Part shown: positions 1 through 9,920 of the stretch, one piece after another
How the letters are laid out: each line of letters starts with the position of its first letter
Numbering within the stretch: the first letter of the stretch is position 1
Source of the DNA: Dichetophora obliterata
Taxonomy: Eukaryota; Arthropoda; Insecta; Diptera; Sciomyzidae
Direction of reading: 5' to 3'
NCBI GenBank assembly: GCA_963920525.1
Contig: OY986435.1
Location: 223,250,399-223,314,398, forward strand
DNA: 64,000 nucleotides
Program-made: the position numbers and the translations under genes
The notes under the pieces: model-generated
Databases searched by the model: none
The model's input: only the letters and a program-made list of their open reading frames with translations
What the model was told of the DNA's origin: nothing

Positions 1-2204
1 ATCACAGCACAAAAAAATCACCTAAAGTCTTAGAAGATTTCTGAAAAAAGCTACTGTGTAAGGTAGATGTCATCAGTGGTTTAGCGGCCATGCCCGAATG
101 CATGGAGTTGGAGGCCTCGCATCTACATTGTATTTAAGATATACTTGGTTACGTCATATGTCAATTTACCAATTGGTTGTTTTCAGTGTGCTCTTTAATG
201 CGCTCATTAATGCATTCTCAATATGGGAGAGTATAAATAGCAAAGCTACCCGACACCGCAATAGAAACACTATAGCAGTGGAAAAGAGAGATAAAGCTTT
301 ATGCTACTTGTGTTTTTAACAATTTAATGAAGCAATGATTTTTATGTTTAGTTATTTGGCTACTTTATTATTTTGAATTTTAGTAACTCCAAAGAGTTGT
401 TTTAAAAATTAAAGGATGCAAGATTTTAAGTTAAACATGTAGCTTTATATAAGCGAAATAATTGCTAAAATCGGTTCAATAGTTTTTAAGTTTGGCGTCG
501 TCGCAGATACGTGAGAATCCTTTTATATAACAGTAAGTATAGATAAATAATTTTTTTTACAACCCACATTTTTGTGCGTCTCCTTTTTCTAATATTTTTT
601 TTGCCTTTTTCAGAATCATCACGTACGTCTTTACTATTCAAAGGTTGCACAATTGAAGGGTACACAATTGAACATAACTTTTTTTAATTATACTTAAATA
701 TAAAAGGGCGCCTAGATGGGTAAGGCCGGCCCTGTGAACATTTATGTATCTCCGTGTATGTCTGTATGAACCATTCAACTAAATGAGTTATAATGAATAT
801 TTGCATTTTATGTCTTTTTGCTGTTTTTGCAACTGTCAGTTGAGAAAACTTCAATTATTTTGCCCAGCATAATGACGCATACATAAAAACAAACACATTT
901 TCTTTAATATCGACACTAAGTTGCTCAAACACCCAAGCAAAAAACATAAACAACAGCAAAAAAAAAAAATATTTGTCCACTTATGGTTGCACTCGTACCG
1001 TTGAAAGGTGGATTTTTCATGCCTACGAGTGTATACGTTCAGTTGTAATTGATGTTGTAATAATTTCACTGACAAGCATAGCACATAAACATATTATTTT
1101 AACTTCACCTTAAATAAATTGACAAAAAACCCTTCGAATCGATGATGAATGAAATAAAATTAATACGAAACACAATTTCAAATATATTGCTATAGTGTTG
1201 TCCCGGTCTGTGTACAAGACGCACTAGGAATGTGTAAGTCGAAGTCGAAAATCGACTTTTGCGTGATAATTTTCGACTTTTACTTTCGACTTTTTCATAT
1301 TATGTGAACGATATTCCGAAAACTGCTCTTATCTAAACTAATAAACAATAAATAAAGCTGCGCTGGAAACTTTTGATTCGATAAATGTAAATTACTATTG
1401 AAGCGTCGCCGCGAATAACGTTGTAAGTGACAAAATTATAAGTTTTTCGAAATTAAAAAAAACGTATTTAAGGACGGCACTTAGAACAATTTGATTTCAA
1501 TTTTCACTTTATTGGTATGAGTTGTAAAAAAATTTGCCAGTATATAAAAAAAAAGTATCCAGATCCAAGTCAGAGCATTTTTAACAGTAGTAAGCAAAAA
1601 GAAAATTTATATTTGATTCGTTTGTCCATTGCAACGTTATTCGAGGCGATGCACAGTGTGGCGTTTCATACAAGTTACACGGCAGAAATTCTTTTATGAT
1701 TTTAAACGATAGGGTATGAAAGAACAAACAAAAAAAGTATGGCAAATGGGGATCTATTTTGACCCCCTGGGGAGTTATTGATTATTTATTGTTTTTCGGA
1801 GGTTGTTTCACTCAAAACACTCTCATAGCTAACGTTTTCAAAGTAGAACTTTTTAAAATAGCTTTTTTAAAAGATAATTTCAAGGTCTTTCTAACGATAT
1901 GAACGATATGTAACGAGTTGAGATTTATGTCTTTTTGCGGTTAAACCAGCAAGTTGAGATAAAAAATGCACAATTTTTAGGTTTGAAGTAAATTTTTTCA
2001 AAAAAATACTAACTGAACCTGAAATTTTTATTCAAAAATTATAATTTCTCATAAAATTTACTAAAGAAATGATATCGATTTTTATTTTACTTCAATTTTT
2101 AATAAAACAAAAATAATAAAATACAGCCTCTTGAACTTAATTTGAAATTCAATGCAACTTTAGTAACATACTTCAAGCTAAGCTTCAGTCTTTTTGATCT
2201 TGTA
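1..2204. other. AT-rich intergenic stretch, no gene seen
   Basis: No open frame here resembles a known protein. The stretch is AT-rich with homopolymer runs. It includes a CGACTTT-rich patch near 1230-1300, of the kind found near ends of insect DNA transposons, but I could not delimit an element. The short frames at 98-319, 851-1084 and 1517-1699 have no recognisable motif and look like chance. Confidence 0.5.
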
Positions 2205-2476
2205 TTATAAATCAATCCATTCTGATTCGTAATCTAAAGATGTATCAGAAGATAAACTGCTTTCTTCCTGCTGTATAAGAAATTTTTGCATCTCTGTGGT
2301 AAAAACTTTACGTTTTCCCGAAGGCTTTTTTCGGTATGAATTTATTAATGGATCGGAAGAAATCAACAACATATTGAAAAAATCTCTATTTTTGGAATCC
2401 TTGGTAATTTTCGCGTATTGCACGTACGAAAACGTCTGCAATCTCTATTACGGGCTTCCTGAGCCTCCTTTGATAA

Positions 2477-3768
2477 CACTGTGCAACACATTTTTCTAAC
2501 GGAAAAGCGGATAACACAGGATGATAGTACTAGTGTATAGTAAGAAAACCCTAAAAGGCATTTGCAAAGTTAGCTCGTTTTTAAAAGATATAAGCATTAA
2601 AAGTTTGCCCCTTGCAGAGAATTTTTTTTTAAAAAAAGTGCTCATTAAGGCGTATCGAATTACAATTTTTTCGAATTTCACATTATAAGAGGTCTCAAAA
2701 GTTGCATGGTGGTTGCATTTCAGAAGTGGTACTGAAGATAATTTTGTGAATTTGGATTCTTAAAATATTTCTGAACGAAACACTGTCTGAAAGTACTTTT
2801 TTATTAAAAAAATAATACCAGGTTAAGACCACAATTATTTTTTGTGTTTCGATTTTTTAAAAAATGTTTCTGCCTAGCATGAAATTTATTATTTCGTCAA
2901 AACACCACACCTCATCATTTACCAAAATGTTAAACTAAAATTTTGAGTTTCTAAGCCTGCCACTCGATGAGTCTCAATTCATTTAACAATTGTTTTTAAG
3001 ATGTGTTTTAAAAAAAAGTAATAACCTTAAAGGAGATATCTGAAGAATTCAAAAAGAGATAATTATTTTACTACTTCTGATGCCTGAGATATACAGTCTT
3101 ATATGAATTTTTTTTTAAAAAGTTGAAAAATTGCGTTCAAGTATGCTTTTCTCAAAAAACAGTAAATGCATAGGCAAAAAATGTGGAAATTTTAAAAACA
3201 CCAAATATAAAGAAAACGTAATCACTTTAATAAATACCACTAAAATTAGCACAATCAGAAAACAATCAAAAGTTCTGTGCTATTTAAAGTGTACCTTAAG
3301 ATTCGAATATCCTTCGCACAGAACACTGTGAGTAAAAATCAAGAGTGGCATCTTGTTTGGCGAGATATTGCTAGTTAAAATATTTATTTACTTTTGCTTA
3401 AAGACTTACGTAGTTTTTCTTACAAAAATCAAAGCATTTATAAATCGTTAATTTTTACTGTTTTTTTAAAAACAACTTTGTCCTTGTGGGAAAGGGAGAC
3501 ATCCTTTTTTTTGGGAGACCACCCTATTGAACTTTGAAGACCTCTTAGAATGAGAAATTAGAAAAAAAAATTTAATTTGATACGCCCTTATGAGCACTTC
3601 ATTTTTAAAAAATACTCTGCAATAGGCAAACTTTCAATGCCTATATCTTTTAAAAGCGAGCTAACTTTGCAAAACCCTTTTAGGGCTTTGTTGATCTAGA
3701 TCAGTACCATCGATCTCTGTTGGTCGCTTTTTCGTTAGATTCCATGACCCTTGAATTGTCGCATAGTG
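2477..3768. mobile_element. Non-autonomous DNA element, 3-bp TAA duplication (Harbinger-like)
   Basis: The element starts CACTGTGCAACA and ends with the complement of CACTATGCGACA. It is flanked on both sides by TAA (2474-2476 and 3769-3771). A 3-bp TAA/TTA duplication is typical of PIF/Harbinger, so I infer that class. It sits inside the family B coding remnant, and removing it with one TAA rejoins the reading frame. Nearly 150-bp inverted arms lie just inside its ends (about 2549-2690 and 3535-3685). The centre has no recognisable coding sequence. Length 1,292 bp. Confidence 0.7.
2549..3685. repeat. Inverted arms inside the TAA-flanked element
   Basis: The left arm begins CCCTAAAAGGCATTTGCAAA and the right arm ends with its near complement (TTTGCAAAACCCTTTTAGGG). 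Similarity runs inward about 150 bp on each side and includes the complementary blocks AAGTTAGCTCG and GCGTATC. It could be an independent foldback insert or the subterminal part of the surrounding element; I could not find a separate duplication. Confidence 0.55.
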
Positions 3769-5096
3769 TAATTGACCAATAGATACACCACATTGTTTTA
3801 TAATTTCTGAGCACTGGCAAAGAATTTTGTGGACACTTACTGGCATGCAATACCAGCCGTATAAATTTAAATATAATTTCCTGGTTTCTTCTAGAAAATT
3901 CTGGAAGGCTGTTATACGCCCATTCCACGCATAACGCAATACTTTTTTTCAAAAATTGATCTCAGGCCTTTCGATTTGTCTTCTTTTTCGGCTATAGGCT
4001 CCTATTAAAATTCTAAGAACATAGGTTCATTTATTTTTTTTATCGCTATTCGGTAAAAAGTTATTGACCTTTCAATTCTGGTAATCGTCCGAAAACGCCA
4101 GAATTGGAAAATTTTTAATTAATTGTATCTACGTCAGTTTTAATCCAATTTTTATAAATGAGGTACCGTTAGAAAGGTATTAGAAAGTAGTTTCTGGTAA
4201 ATATATAGAATTTTTAAATTTTGGATGTTAGGGTTGCCAACATATTAAAAAAAAATGTATTTGCTAATTTCTCAAAAAACGCGTAATTTTTTTTCGATTT
4301 TTTATTTTTTAAATTTGAACAAGAATGTTGCCGTTAAGCAAAATTTAATCTGCAAAATGTTTTGTCTTATAAGGACCAACATTTTATTCATAAGTTTTGA
4401 TGACCTTACACTTGACCTTGGTAGAGAAAACTGGTGAATACCGAAAAAAAATATTTTTAATTTTTTTTACTTTTACTTGTAAAAAGGTGAACAGAATTTT
4501 GTTTCAAGATTGCCATATTGAAGATTATTAAATTCTAACTGATTTTGTTCCAAAAAGTTTAAAAATCGGTCTCGAAACAAAAAAGTTACGATGAATTGAT
4601 CAGCTGATATATTAAAAAATCCTCTGAAGCTGAATATCGTTGAGTTTTAATCTCCCTATTGATGGGAATAAAACTGAGTAACTTTTGTGTGCCGGTTATA
4701 GCTTGCACATTTTTAAATTTTGACATCAACTCAGTTCACCATTTCAAAAGACTCTTTTGAGCAAAACTGATAACATATTGTTGACTCCATTGTTATAGCC
4801 CATTCGTAAGGCTCTCTCGCGTTTGTTAATTAGTTTTCAAATGGTCTTTGAAGACTGGCTCTCATGGCATTTCGTTTAAAAAACCAATTTGGAAAATATG
4901 AAGAAGTCAACAGATGTTTTTATATCAGAATTCAGCAAACAAGTTAAATCCACACGATTTTATCGCTAAAAAATAAGCGGATTATTTAAAAATGCAGAAG
5001 GAAGCGAAAACAGGAGAATTTGTTGTAATATGTGATTTTTCAGAAAATTGCCTTTTTGTCATTCAGGTAAAACTAACGTCAACACTACAATTCCTT

Positions 5097-5858
5097 ATGT
5101 TATAAACACAATTGGGGCTGCTGGCTGGCGGTGTGTAGCCTGTCAATATAGAACAATGTATTTCATATGTTATAAACACAATCCACATCACACGCCGAGC
5201 TTGTCGTGCGGCGTCAGAACACGCTGTAGCCGAACAATTTTTATTTTCTAATTTGACAGGCGTGTATTGAAAAACAAATAAAAAAGGCTATGCTTAGACG
5301 AGAATCAAATTATTGAATTAATCCAAATTTGTGGTTTGTTTTTTCAACTAAAAAAATGAACTATGCGAGAGCGAAAATTAACTTCAAACATAATCATTGG
5401 CGTCGGAAGCGAGGGGGCAAGGGGGGCAGTTGCCCCCGCACTTTTTTAGCTAGATAAACAATTTAAAAGGAAAAGTTATTCAAAATATCAGTTTTTTTAC
5501 AACGATAATATTTTTGTATTATATATTTTCCTCTTCTTTCTCTCTTCTTCATGTTTCATGTGAAGAAATTTTGGTGAACTTTTTTTGCACCACCATTTGT
5601 ACTGCCCCCCCATTTGTACTGCCCCCCCAGATGAAATTAGCTTCCGACGCGCTTGAACATAATCAAAATTTTGGTGACGCTTAAGAACTGAATCAATTAG
5701 TCAAATAGAGTAAAAAAGAACAAAAGAAGGGATTAGCTTAATCATTTGATTGTCGTCTGAACATAGCCAAAGATTGTATTCCACACGCCAGCAATAGTTC
5801 TACACGCCAGTGGAACTTAGACGTCGCACGCCCGTAGCCCCAATTGTGTTTATAACAT
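5097..5858. mobile_element. MITE-like element with ATGTTATAAACAC inverted ends
   Basis: The 23-bp end at 5097-5119 (ATGTTATAAACACAATTGGG...) reappears as its exact complement at 5836-5858. A further partial copy of the end (TATGTTATAAACACAAT) lies at 5167-5183. No coding sequence is seen. The element class is unknown because I could not separate a target duplication from the repeat. Confidence 0.55.
5397..5655. mobile_element. 259-bp MITE with G-rich core and 9-10 bp duplication
   Basis: The ends are TTGGCGTCGGAAGC and GCTTCCGACGCG. Both sides are flanked by AACATAATCA (5387-5396 and 5656-5665). A 9-10 bp duplication would fit a Mutator-like class. The interior begins with GGGGGCAAGGGGGGCAG and ends with runs of C. 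A related end occurs at 25495-25545 in the opposite orientation (CGTAGCAAGCGGGGGAAGGG when read on the minus strand). Confidence 0.65.
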
Positions 5859-7348
5859 TAAATACTTGATCTGCAGTAGAAAAATATTTTTTGTGAAATT
5901 TTTTTTTTTATATTTTTAATAGAATGCTGTACAGTCTCAATATTGGTCTCATAATCAATGCACTAACCATCCGTTCTCCATTTATTTCAAGGACAACAGC
6001 AATAATGTTGGAAATCTTAGCGTTATCATAATAGCCGAAAGTTTGACCCACAATTTCAGTGCGGTGTTTCAATTTCAAAAAGAATCGCTACTGGTCTTAC
6101 GAGCTCAATTTAACGACATCAAAAGAATTAGTTTTTTTTCTGATGAAGCTGCATCGCAGTATAAGAATAGAAAGAATTTCTACCAGCTTTGCCAGTGGAA
6201 AGAAGAAGAACATTTTGACACTGAGTGGCATTTCTTTGCGACATCGCATAAGGGGCCGTGTGATGGCATCGGTGGAGCTTTTAAACGAAATGCCATGAGA
6301 GCCAGTTTTCAAAGACCATTTGAAAACTAATTAACAAACGCGAGAGAGCTTTACGAATGGGCTATAACAAATTAGTCAAAAATATGATTTTAGTTTTGCT
6401 CAAAAGAGTCTTTTGATATGGTAAACTGAGTTAATGTCAAAATTTAAAAATGTGCAAGCTATAACCGGCACACAAAAGTTACTCAGTTTAATTCCCATCA
6501 ATATAGAGATTAAAACTCAACGATATTCAGCTTCAGAGGATTTTTAATATATCAGCTGATCAATTCATCGTAACTTTTTTGTTTTGAGACCGATTTTTAA
6601 ACTTTTTGGAACAAAATCAGTTAGAATTTAATAATCTTTAATATGGCAATCTTGAAACAAAATTTTGTTCACATTTTTACAAGTAAAAAAAATTAAAAAT
6701 ATTTTTTTTTCGGTATTCACCAGTTTTCTCTACCAAGGTCAAGTGTAAGGTCATCAAAACTTAAGAACAAAATGTTGGTCCTTATAAGACAAAACATTTT
6801 GCAGATTAAATTTTGCAAATATCTTTACCGTTATGAAATTTATAGGCGATAAATTGCCTCAAAATGATAAGGTATGTGCACAAAAATTGAAATTGCGAAA
6901 AAACATATAAAAGCTCCATCATAAAATTGTGTTTGACTTAAAGGCAACATTCTTCTTCAACTTTAAAAAGTAAAAAATCGAAAAAAAATTACGCGTTTTT
7001 TGAGAAATTAGCAAATAAATTTTTTTAATATGTTGGCAACCCTAACATTCAAATTTTAAAATTATATATTTTTACCAGAAACTACTTTCTAATACCTTTC
7101 TAACGGTACCTAACTTATGAAAATGGGATTAAAACTGACGTAGATACAATTAATTAAAAATTTTCCAACTCTGGCGTTTTCGGACGATTAGCAGAAGTTA
7201 GGTCAATAACTTTTTACCGAATGGCGATAAAAAAAATAAATGAACTTATGTCCTTAGAATTTTAATAGGAGCCTATAGCCAAAAAATAAAACAAATCGAA
7301 AGCCATGAGACGGACCCGTTTTGCGTTATGCTTGGAATGGGCGTATAT

Positions 7349-7799
7349 TAATTTCATTACCTGACGATATACAACTTAGTCAACAACAAAGTTTTCAATT
7401 AAAGTTACATCAACTCCCGTTATATCAGCTGATTTCTTGGGATTTTTAAAAAATATTGTTGCTGTCTTTCCATTATGGGTTGTTCCACTGCCTGGTTTGC
7501 ATACTTCAATTAATATATCCACTTTTTTTTTTGAAACGTGATTGAATTTTTTTTTTTTACAAATTTATCCGCGTTTGACTACGTTGACTTTACATATCGT
7601 CGCTGCGCCAACAAAAACGGCTATGTGTTTTTTATCGATTTTTTTTATTGCATATTTTATTGACACTATCTATTGCCCACATTTCTGCATTCACCGTTTT
7701 TTTGTATCTCTTTTGGTTTAGAAGTGATCAAAAACAGCTATGTGCTCGCAGTACTAGAAATACTCTGAAAAAACGGGTAGGTAAAATAGAGTGTAACTG
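7349..7799. other. Non-coding stretch between inverted-repeat arm and gypsy pol
   Basis: No coding signal. Bases 7592-7632 (CATATCGTCGCTGCGCCAAC...) reappear inverted with a few changes at 14453-14492. That marks a dispersed repeat, or possibly the two ends of a larger element. The gypsy-derived frame fades out near 7800. Confidence 0.5.
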
Positions 7800-8275
7800 T
7801 TTGTTTTTTGTTTTTGATGCTACGGTGACCATGTCATAAATTGGGCCTAGCATGTGTGCGAGTTTTGGGATACAACGGTGGTAGTAAGTTGTCATGCCTA
7901 TGAATTTTTGCATTTGTTTGACTGTGGTGGGTTGTGGGTAGTCTCGTATGCACTGTGTACGTTCTTCTGAAGGTCGGATACCTTGTTTAGAAATGTTGTA
8001 ACAGAGGAAGTTTATGTCTGATGCTCCAAAAGTGCATTTGTTAGGTTTAATGTTTAAGCCGCATTCTGAAAGTCTTTGGAAAACTTGTGTTAAGTGTTTT
8101 ATGTGTTCTGTCTCGGTCTCGCTAGCTATAAGTATGTCGTCTAAATAAACGAAAATGAAATCTAGTCCCTGTAAGACTTCGTGTATAAATCTTTGGAATG
8201 TCTGTGCTGAATTTCTCAAGCCGAAAGACATTCGGAGAAATTCGAACATTCCGAAAGGTGTTGTTATTGCTGTTT
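7800..8275 (-). pseudogene. pol: Ty3/gypsy pol, 3' part of reverse transcriptase
   Basis: Minus-strand frame with RT motifs FEFLRMSFGLRNSAQTFQR, then YLDDILIAS (the two catalytic Asp), then NKCTFG and the RT thumb block GMTTYYHRCIPKLA. It is the direct continuation of the 9921-10854 piece: the P-type element at 8284-9920 splits them, and the codons rejoin exactly once the insert and one 8-bp duplication are removed. Coding similarity ends about 7800 (…ASKTKNK), so RNase H and integrase are missing. A 3' LTR was not found. Truncated, inactive copy. Confidence 0.85.
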
Positions 8276-8520
8276 TGTGGATGCAAAGAAGTAAAATATA
8301 AGGAAATGGTGTTGCTTACACATACACTGTACGTGAACTGTCGCACCATTCGTAAATTGTGCGAGCGAGAAAGAGTGTGTTTTTTGACATTTTTGAGAAC
8401 CCTGGCATCTGATTGGAAGACTCCTCAGCAAAATAGTTGAAAATAATTTAATTTTAAGCATTTTTCACTGCTTAAAAAGCAACAAAATTAAAGAAAAAAA
8501 ACCACTAAAACAAATGCAAT

Positions 8521-8588
8521 ATGAGTTGTGCGGTTAAGAATTGTGATAGTTCCCGAAAACTTAAAAACAATGCGCATTCGTTCCACAG
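8521..8588 (+). CDS. THAP-domain first exon of P-type element
   Basis: ATG at 8521 opens a short frame beginning MSCAVKNCDSS and ending NAHSFHR at a CAG|GTAAAT donor-like site (8587-8590). The Cys-x4-Cys pair at residues 3 and 8, and the SFHR motif about residue 20, match the start of the C2CH THAP zinc finger. Many THAP genes have an intron just after this motif. THAP is the DNA-binding domain of P-element transposase. The second half of the finger (Cys-x2-His and AVPTIF-like box) was not found downstream within the element, so the gene is truncated or rearranged. Past the donor the unspliced frame stops at once. Confidence 0.65.
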
Positions 8589-8920
8589 GTAAATATGTCC
8601 ATACGGTTTAAATTCTTTTAACAAAAGTGCTTTATTTATTTTCTAACGATATTTTTTTAACTGATTTGTGTTAGAAATGTATATATTTCTTATTAAAAAG
8701 GGTTTAAAAATGCAATTTAGACCCCGTTGATTTTCCGCCAGTTTGATCAAACCACATCTGTCAAAACACAAACACTGCTTCAGGGGCGCAGTCATTTTTC
8801 GCAGTTGAATACATGTTTGGGGCGCTCTTGTTTTCAGCATAGTGGGTCATGTGAATAAAAAATCAGCAAATGCTTTTACTGAATTTTTCTAGTAAAAAGT
8901 ATGGATTTAGTGAATAAAAA

Positions 8921-8995
8921 AAGCTATATCTATATAGCTTTTTATATCTATATCTATATCTATATAGCTTTAAGCTTTTTAAGCTATATCTATAC
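8921..8995. repeat. Imperfect (ATCTAT)n microsatellite
   Basis: Repeated TATATCTATATCTA with AAGCTTTTTAAGC blocks inside the P-type element. No function inferred. Confidence 0.6.
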
Positions 8996-9177
8996 CCAGT
9001 GAATCAGATTTAGTACATGTTTGTTAAATTTTTTTGATTTTTACACAACAACTAGGCAGAAACACCAAAAAAAAATAAGGATTTTAAAAAATTAACCTAA
9101 TATAATTTGTAATTAAAGTTGAAGTTTAGAATTTATAGGCCTTCAAATATAGAAAAATTACCTTAAAATCTTGCAGT

Positions 9178-9645
9178 TTTTCTAGTTTTTCAACAAAACT
9201 AAGCTTTATGGGTATTAAAACAACGGTAATGTGCGTATCTATTCAACGAGGTGTCAAATTTAGAATTCCATAAGAATTCATTAAGATATAATTTTTTATA
9301 ATTAGAATTTGTCTGAAAGACTAGTGGTTTCTCTTTTACGAAAGCAATACATTAAAAAGAGAATTATTAAAAAGATAACTACATTCAGAACTGCTGTAGA
9401 CAGAGAAGCCTGTGTGGTACTTACTGAGGTTTGTAAACCCTAAGCAGCATCCGAAGGCCTCCTTTTGATACATTTATTTTTTTTTATTAAGTTTGGAAAA
9501 ACCTCGCGATTTTAAGTAAAAAAAAGGTTGTATCTTAAATGCATGTATTTTTATGTTTGATATCTTGTTGAATAGATACTTGTTTTATCTCTCTTTTCAT
9601 ACCCATAAAGTTTAGTTTTGTTGGAAAACTTAAAAAATCAGCTAA
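9178..9645. repeat. Inverted repeat inside the P-type element
   Basis: The segment near 9190-9300 (AACAAAACTAAGCTTTATGG, later GTATCTATTCAAC) is matched in reverse complement near 9525-9640, at roughly 75-80 % by eye. It could be a nested foldback MITE or part of the P-type element's own structure. Confidence 0.45.
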
Positions 9646-9920
9646 ATTTTTAGTCCACTTTTTCCAACGTTGTATGCCTATAACTTCTAAGCCAATTGCG
9701 AGCGATCAAAAATTTTTAAATAATTAGAGTTGTTGCTATTCTTGAAGTGTTTCTAAAATTTTAATGCATAAGAACAAACTTAAACAGTTTGGGCCTTCTT
9801 TTACGATACAACCGAATACGGCCCTTTGTGATTGTGTCTGTATTTGTGTGAACCAACACCAATATAGAAAATACCACACTTTTCTGCTATTACACCACTT
9901 CCTTATATTTTACTTCTTTG

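Larger units (their letters stand above)
2205..3952 (-). pseudogene. Transposon-protein remnant, family B (VSVHKIL / LLISSDP type), interrupted
   Basis: Two minus-strand pieces belong to one protein. The upstream piece (3952-3772) has the motif MPVSVHKIL followed by SEIIKQCGVSIGQL. The downstream piece (2473-2205) starts with SKEAQEARNRD and later reads FFNMLLISSDPLI. Between them lies a 1,292-bp insert; joining across it gives the in-frame junction GQL|SKEAQEAR. I recognise this motif series from predicted proteins scattered in many arthropod genomes, where it looks transposon-derived, but I know of no assigned function or family name. The downstream piece has at least one frame change between the EARNRD and LLISSDP blocks. 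No intact start is visible, and the upstream end runs into the inverted-repeat arm beginning at 3913. Non-functional as it stands. Confidence 0.6.
5067..5922 (+). other. Inferred intron of family A gene, filled with nested repeats
   Basis: GT at 5067 follows CAG; AG at 5921-5922 follows a T-rich run. The flanking codons (…VIQ | NAVQ…) join in frame. Much of the 856-bp intron is occupied by a 762-bp inverted-repeat pair (5097-5858), which itself holds the 259-bp element at 5397-5655. Confidence 0.5.
4900..6330 (+). pseudogene. Transposon-protein remnant, family A (CDFSEN / SDEAASQYKNRKNF type), with intron
   Basis: Exon-like coding runs to 5066 and resumes at 5923. The first part reads DFIAKK, an in-frame stop, then ADYLKMQKEAKTGEFVVICDFSENC. 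The second reads SQYWSHNQCTNHPFSIYFKDN, later SDEAASQYKNRKNF, and then EWHFFATSHKGPCDGIGG near the end. I know this motif series from uncharacterised predicted proteins in many arthropods. The spaced Asp residues in ICDFSEN and the SD..AASQYK block suggest an RNase-H-like transposase fold, but that is a guess. The break has CAG|GTAAAA at one side and TTTTAATAG at the other, and the frame reads on across it, so it looks like a real intron. One stop and a probable single-base shift upstream of 4960 make it a pseudogene. The stop at 6330 lies in the right inverted-repeat arm. Confidence 0.6.
3913..7348. repeat. Long inverted repeat: arms 3913-4879 and 6279-7348
   Basis: The two arms are close reverse complements over about 1 kb. 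Examples are the block around 4081-4160 against 7105-7185, and 4800-4879 against 6279-6365. The right arm is longer because of about 130 extra bases around 6816-6955. The inner ends carry the last codons of the family A protein (...KRNAMRAS..QRPFEN then stop) on both arms, so the inverted copy duplicates the 3' end of that gene plus its downstream DNA. The outer ends share a GCGTTATGC..GGAATGGGCGTAT block. This is either the terminal inverted repeat of a transposon or a foldback duplication. No target duplication was resolved. Confidence 0.75.
8284..9920 (+). mobile_element. P-type transposon (1,637 bp) inserted in gypsy RT
   Basis: The 29-bp terminal inverted repeats are 8284-8312 and 9892-9920 with one mismatch; they start CAAAGAAGTAAAATATAAGG. 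They are flanked by an 8-bp duplication TGTGGATG (8276-8283 and 9921-9928). An 8-bp duplication, a CA start and ATAAGG in the repeat fit the P-element superfamily, and the internal THAP exon (8521-8588) supports it; hAT also makes 8-bp duplications but does not normally carry THAP. I see no P transposase catalytic domain after the first exon, so this is probably an internally deleted derivative. An (ATCTAT)n tract lies at about 8921-8995 and an inverted pair at 9178-9645. Confidence 0.8.

Noticed and set aside
61..125. tRNA-like look of GTGGTTTAGCGGCCATGCCC
   Set aside because: No B box at the right spacing and no cloverleaf pairing.
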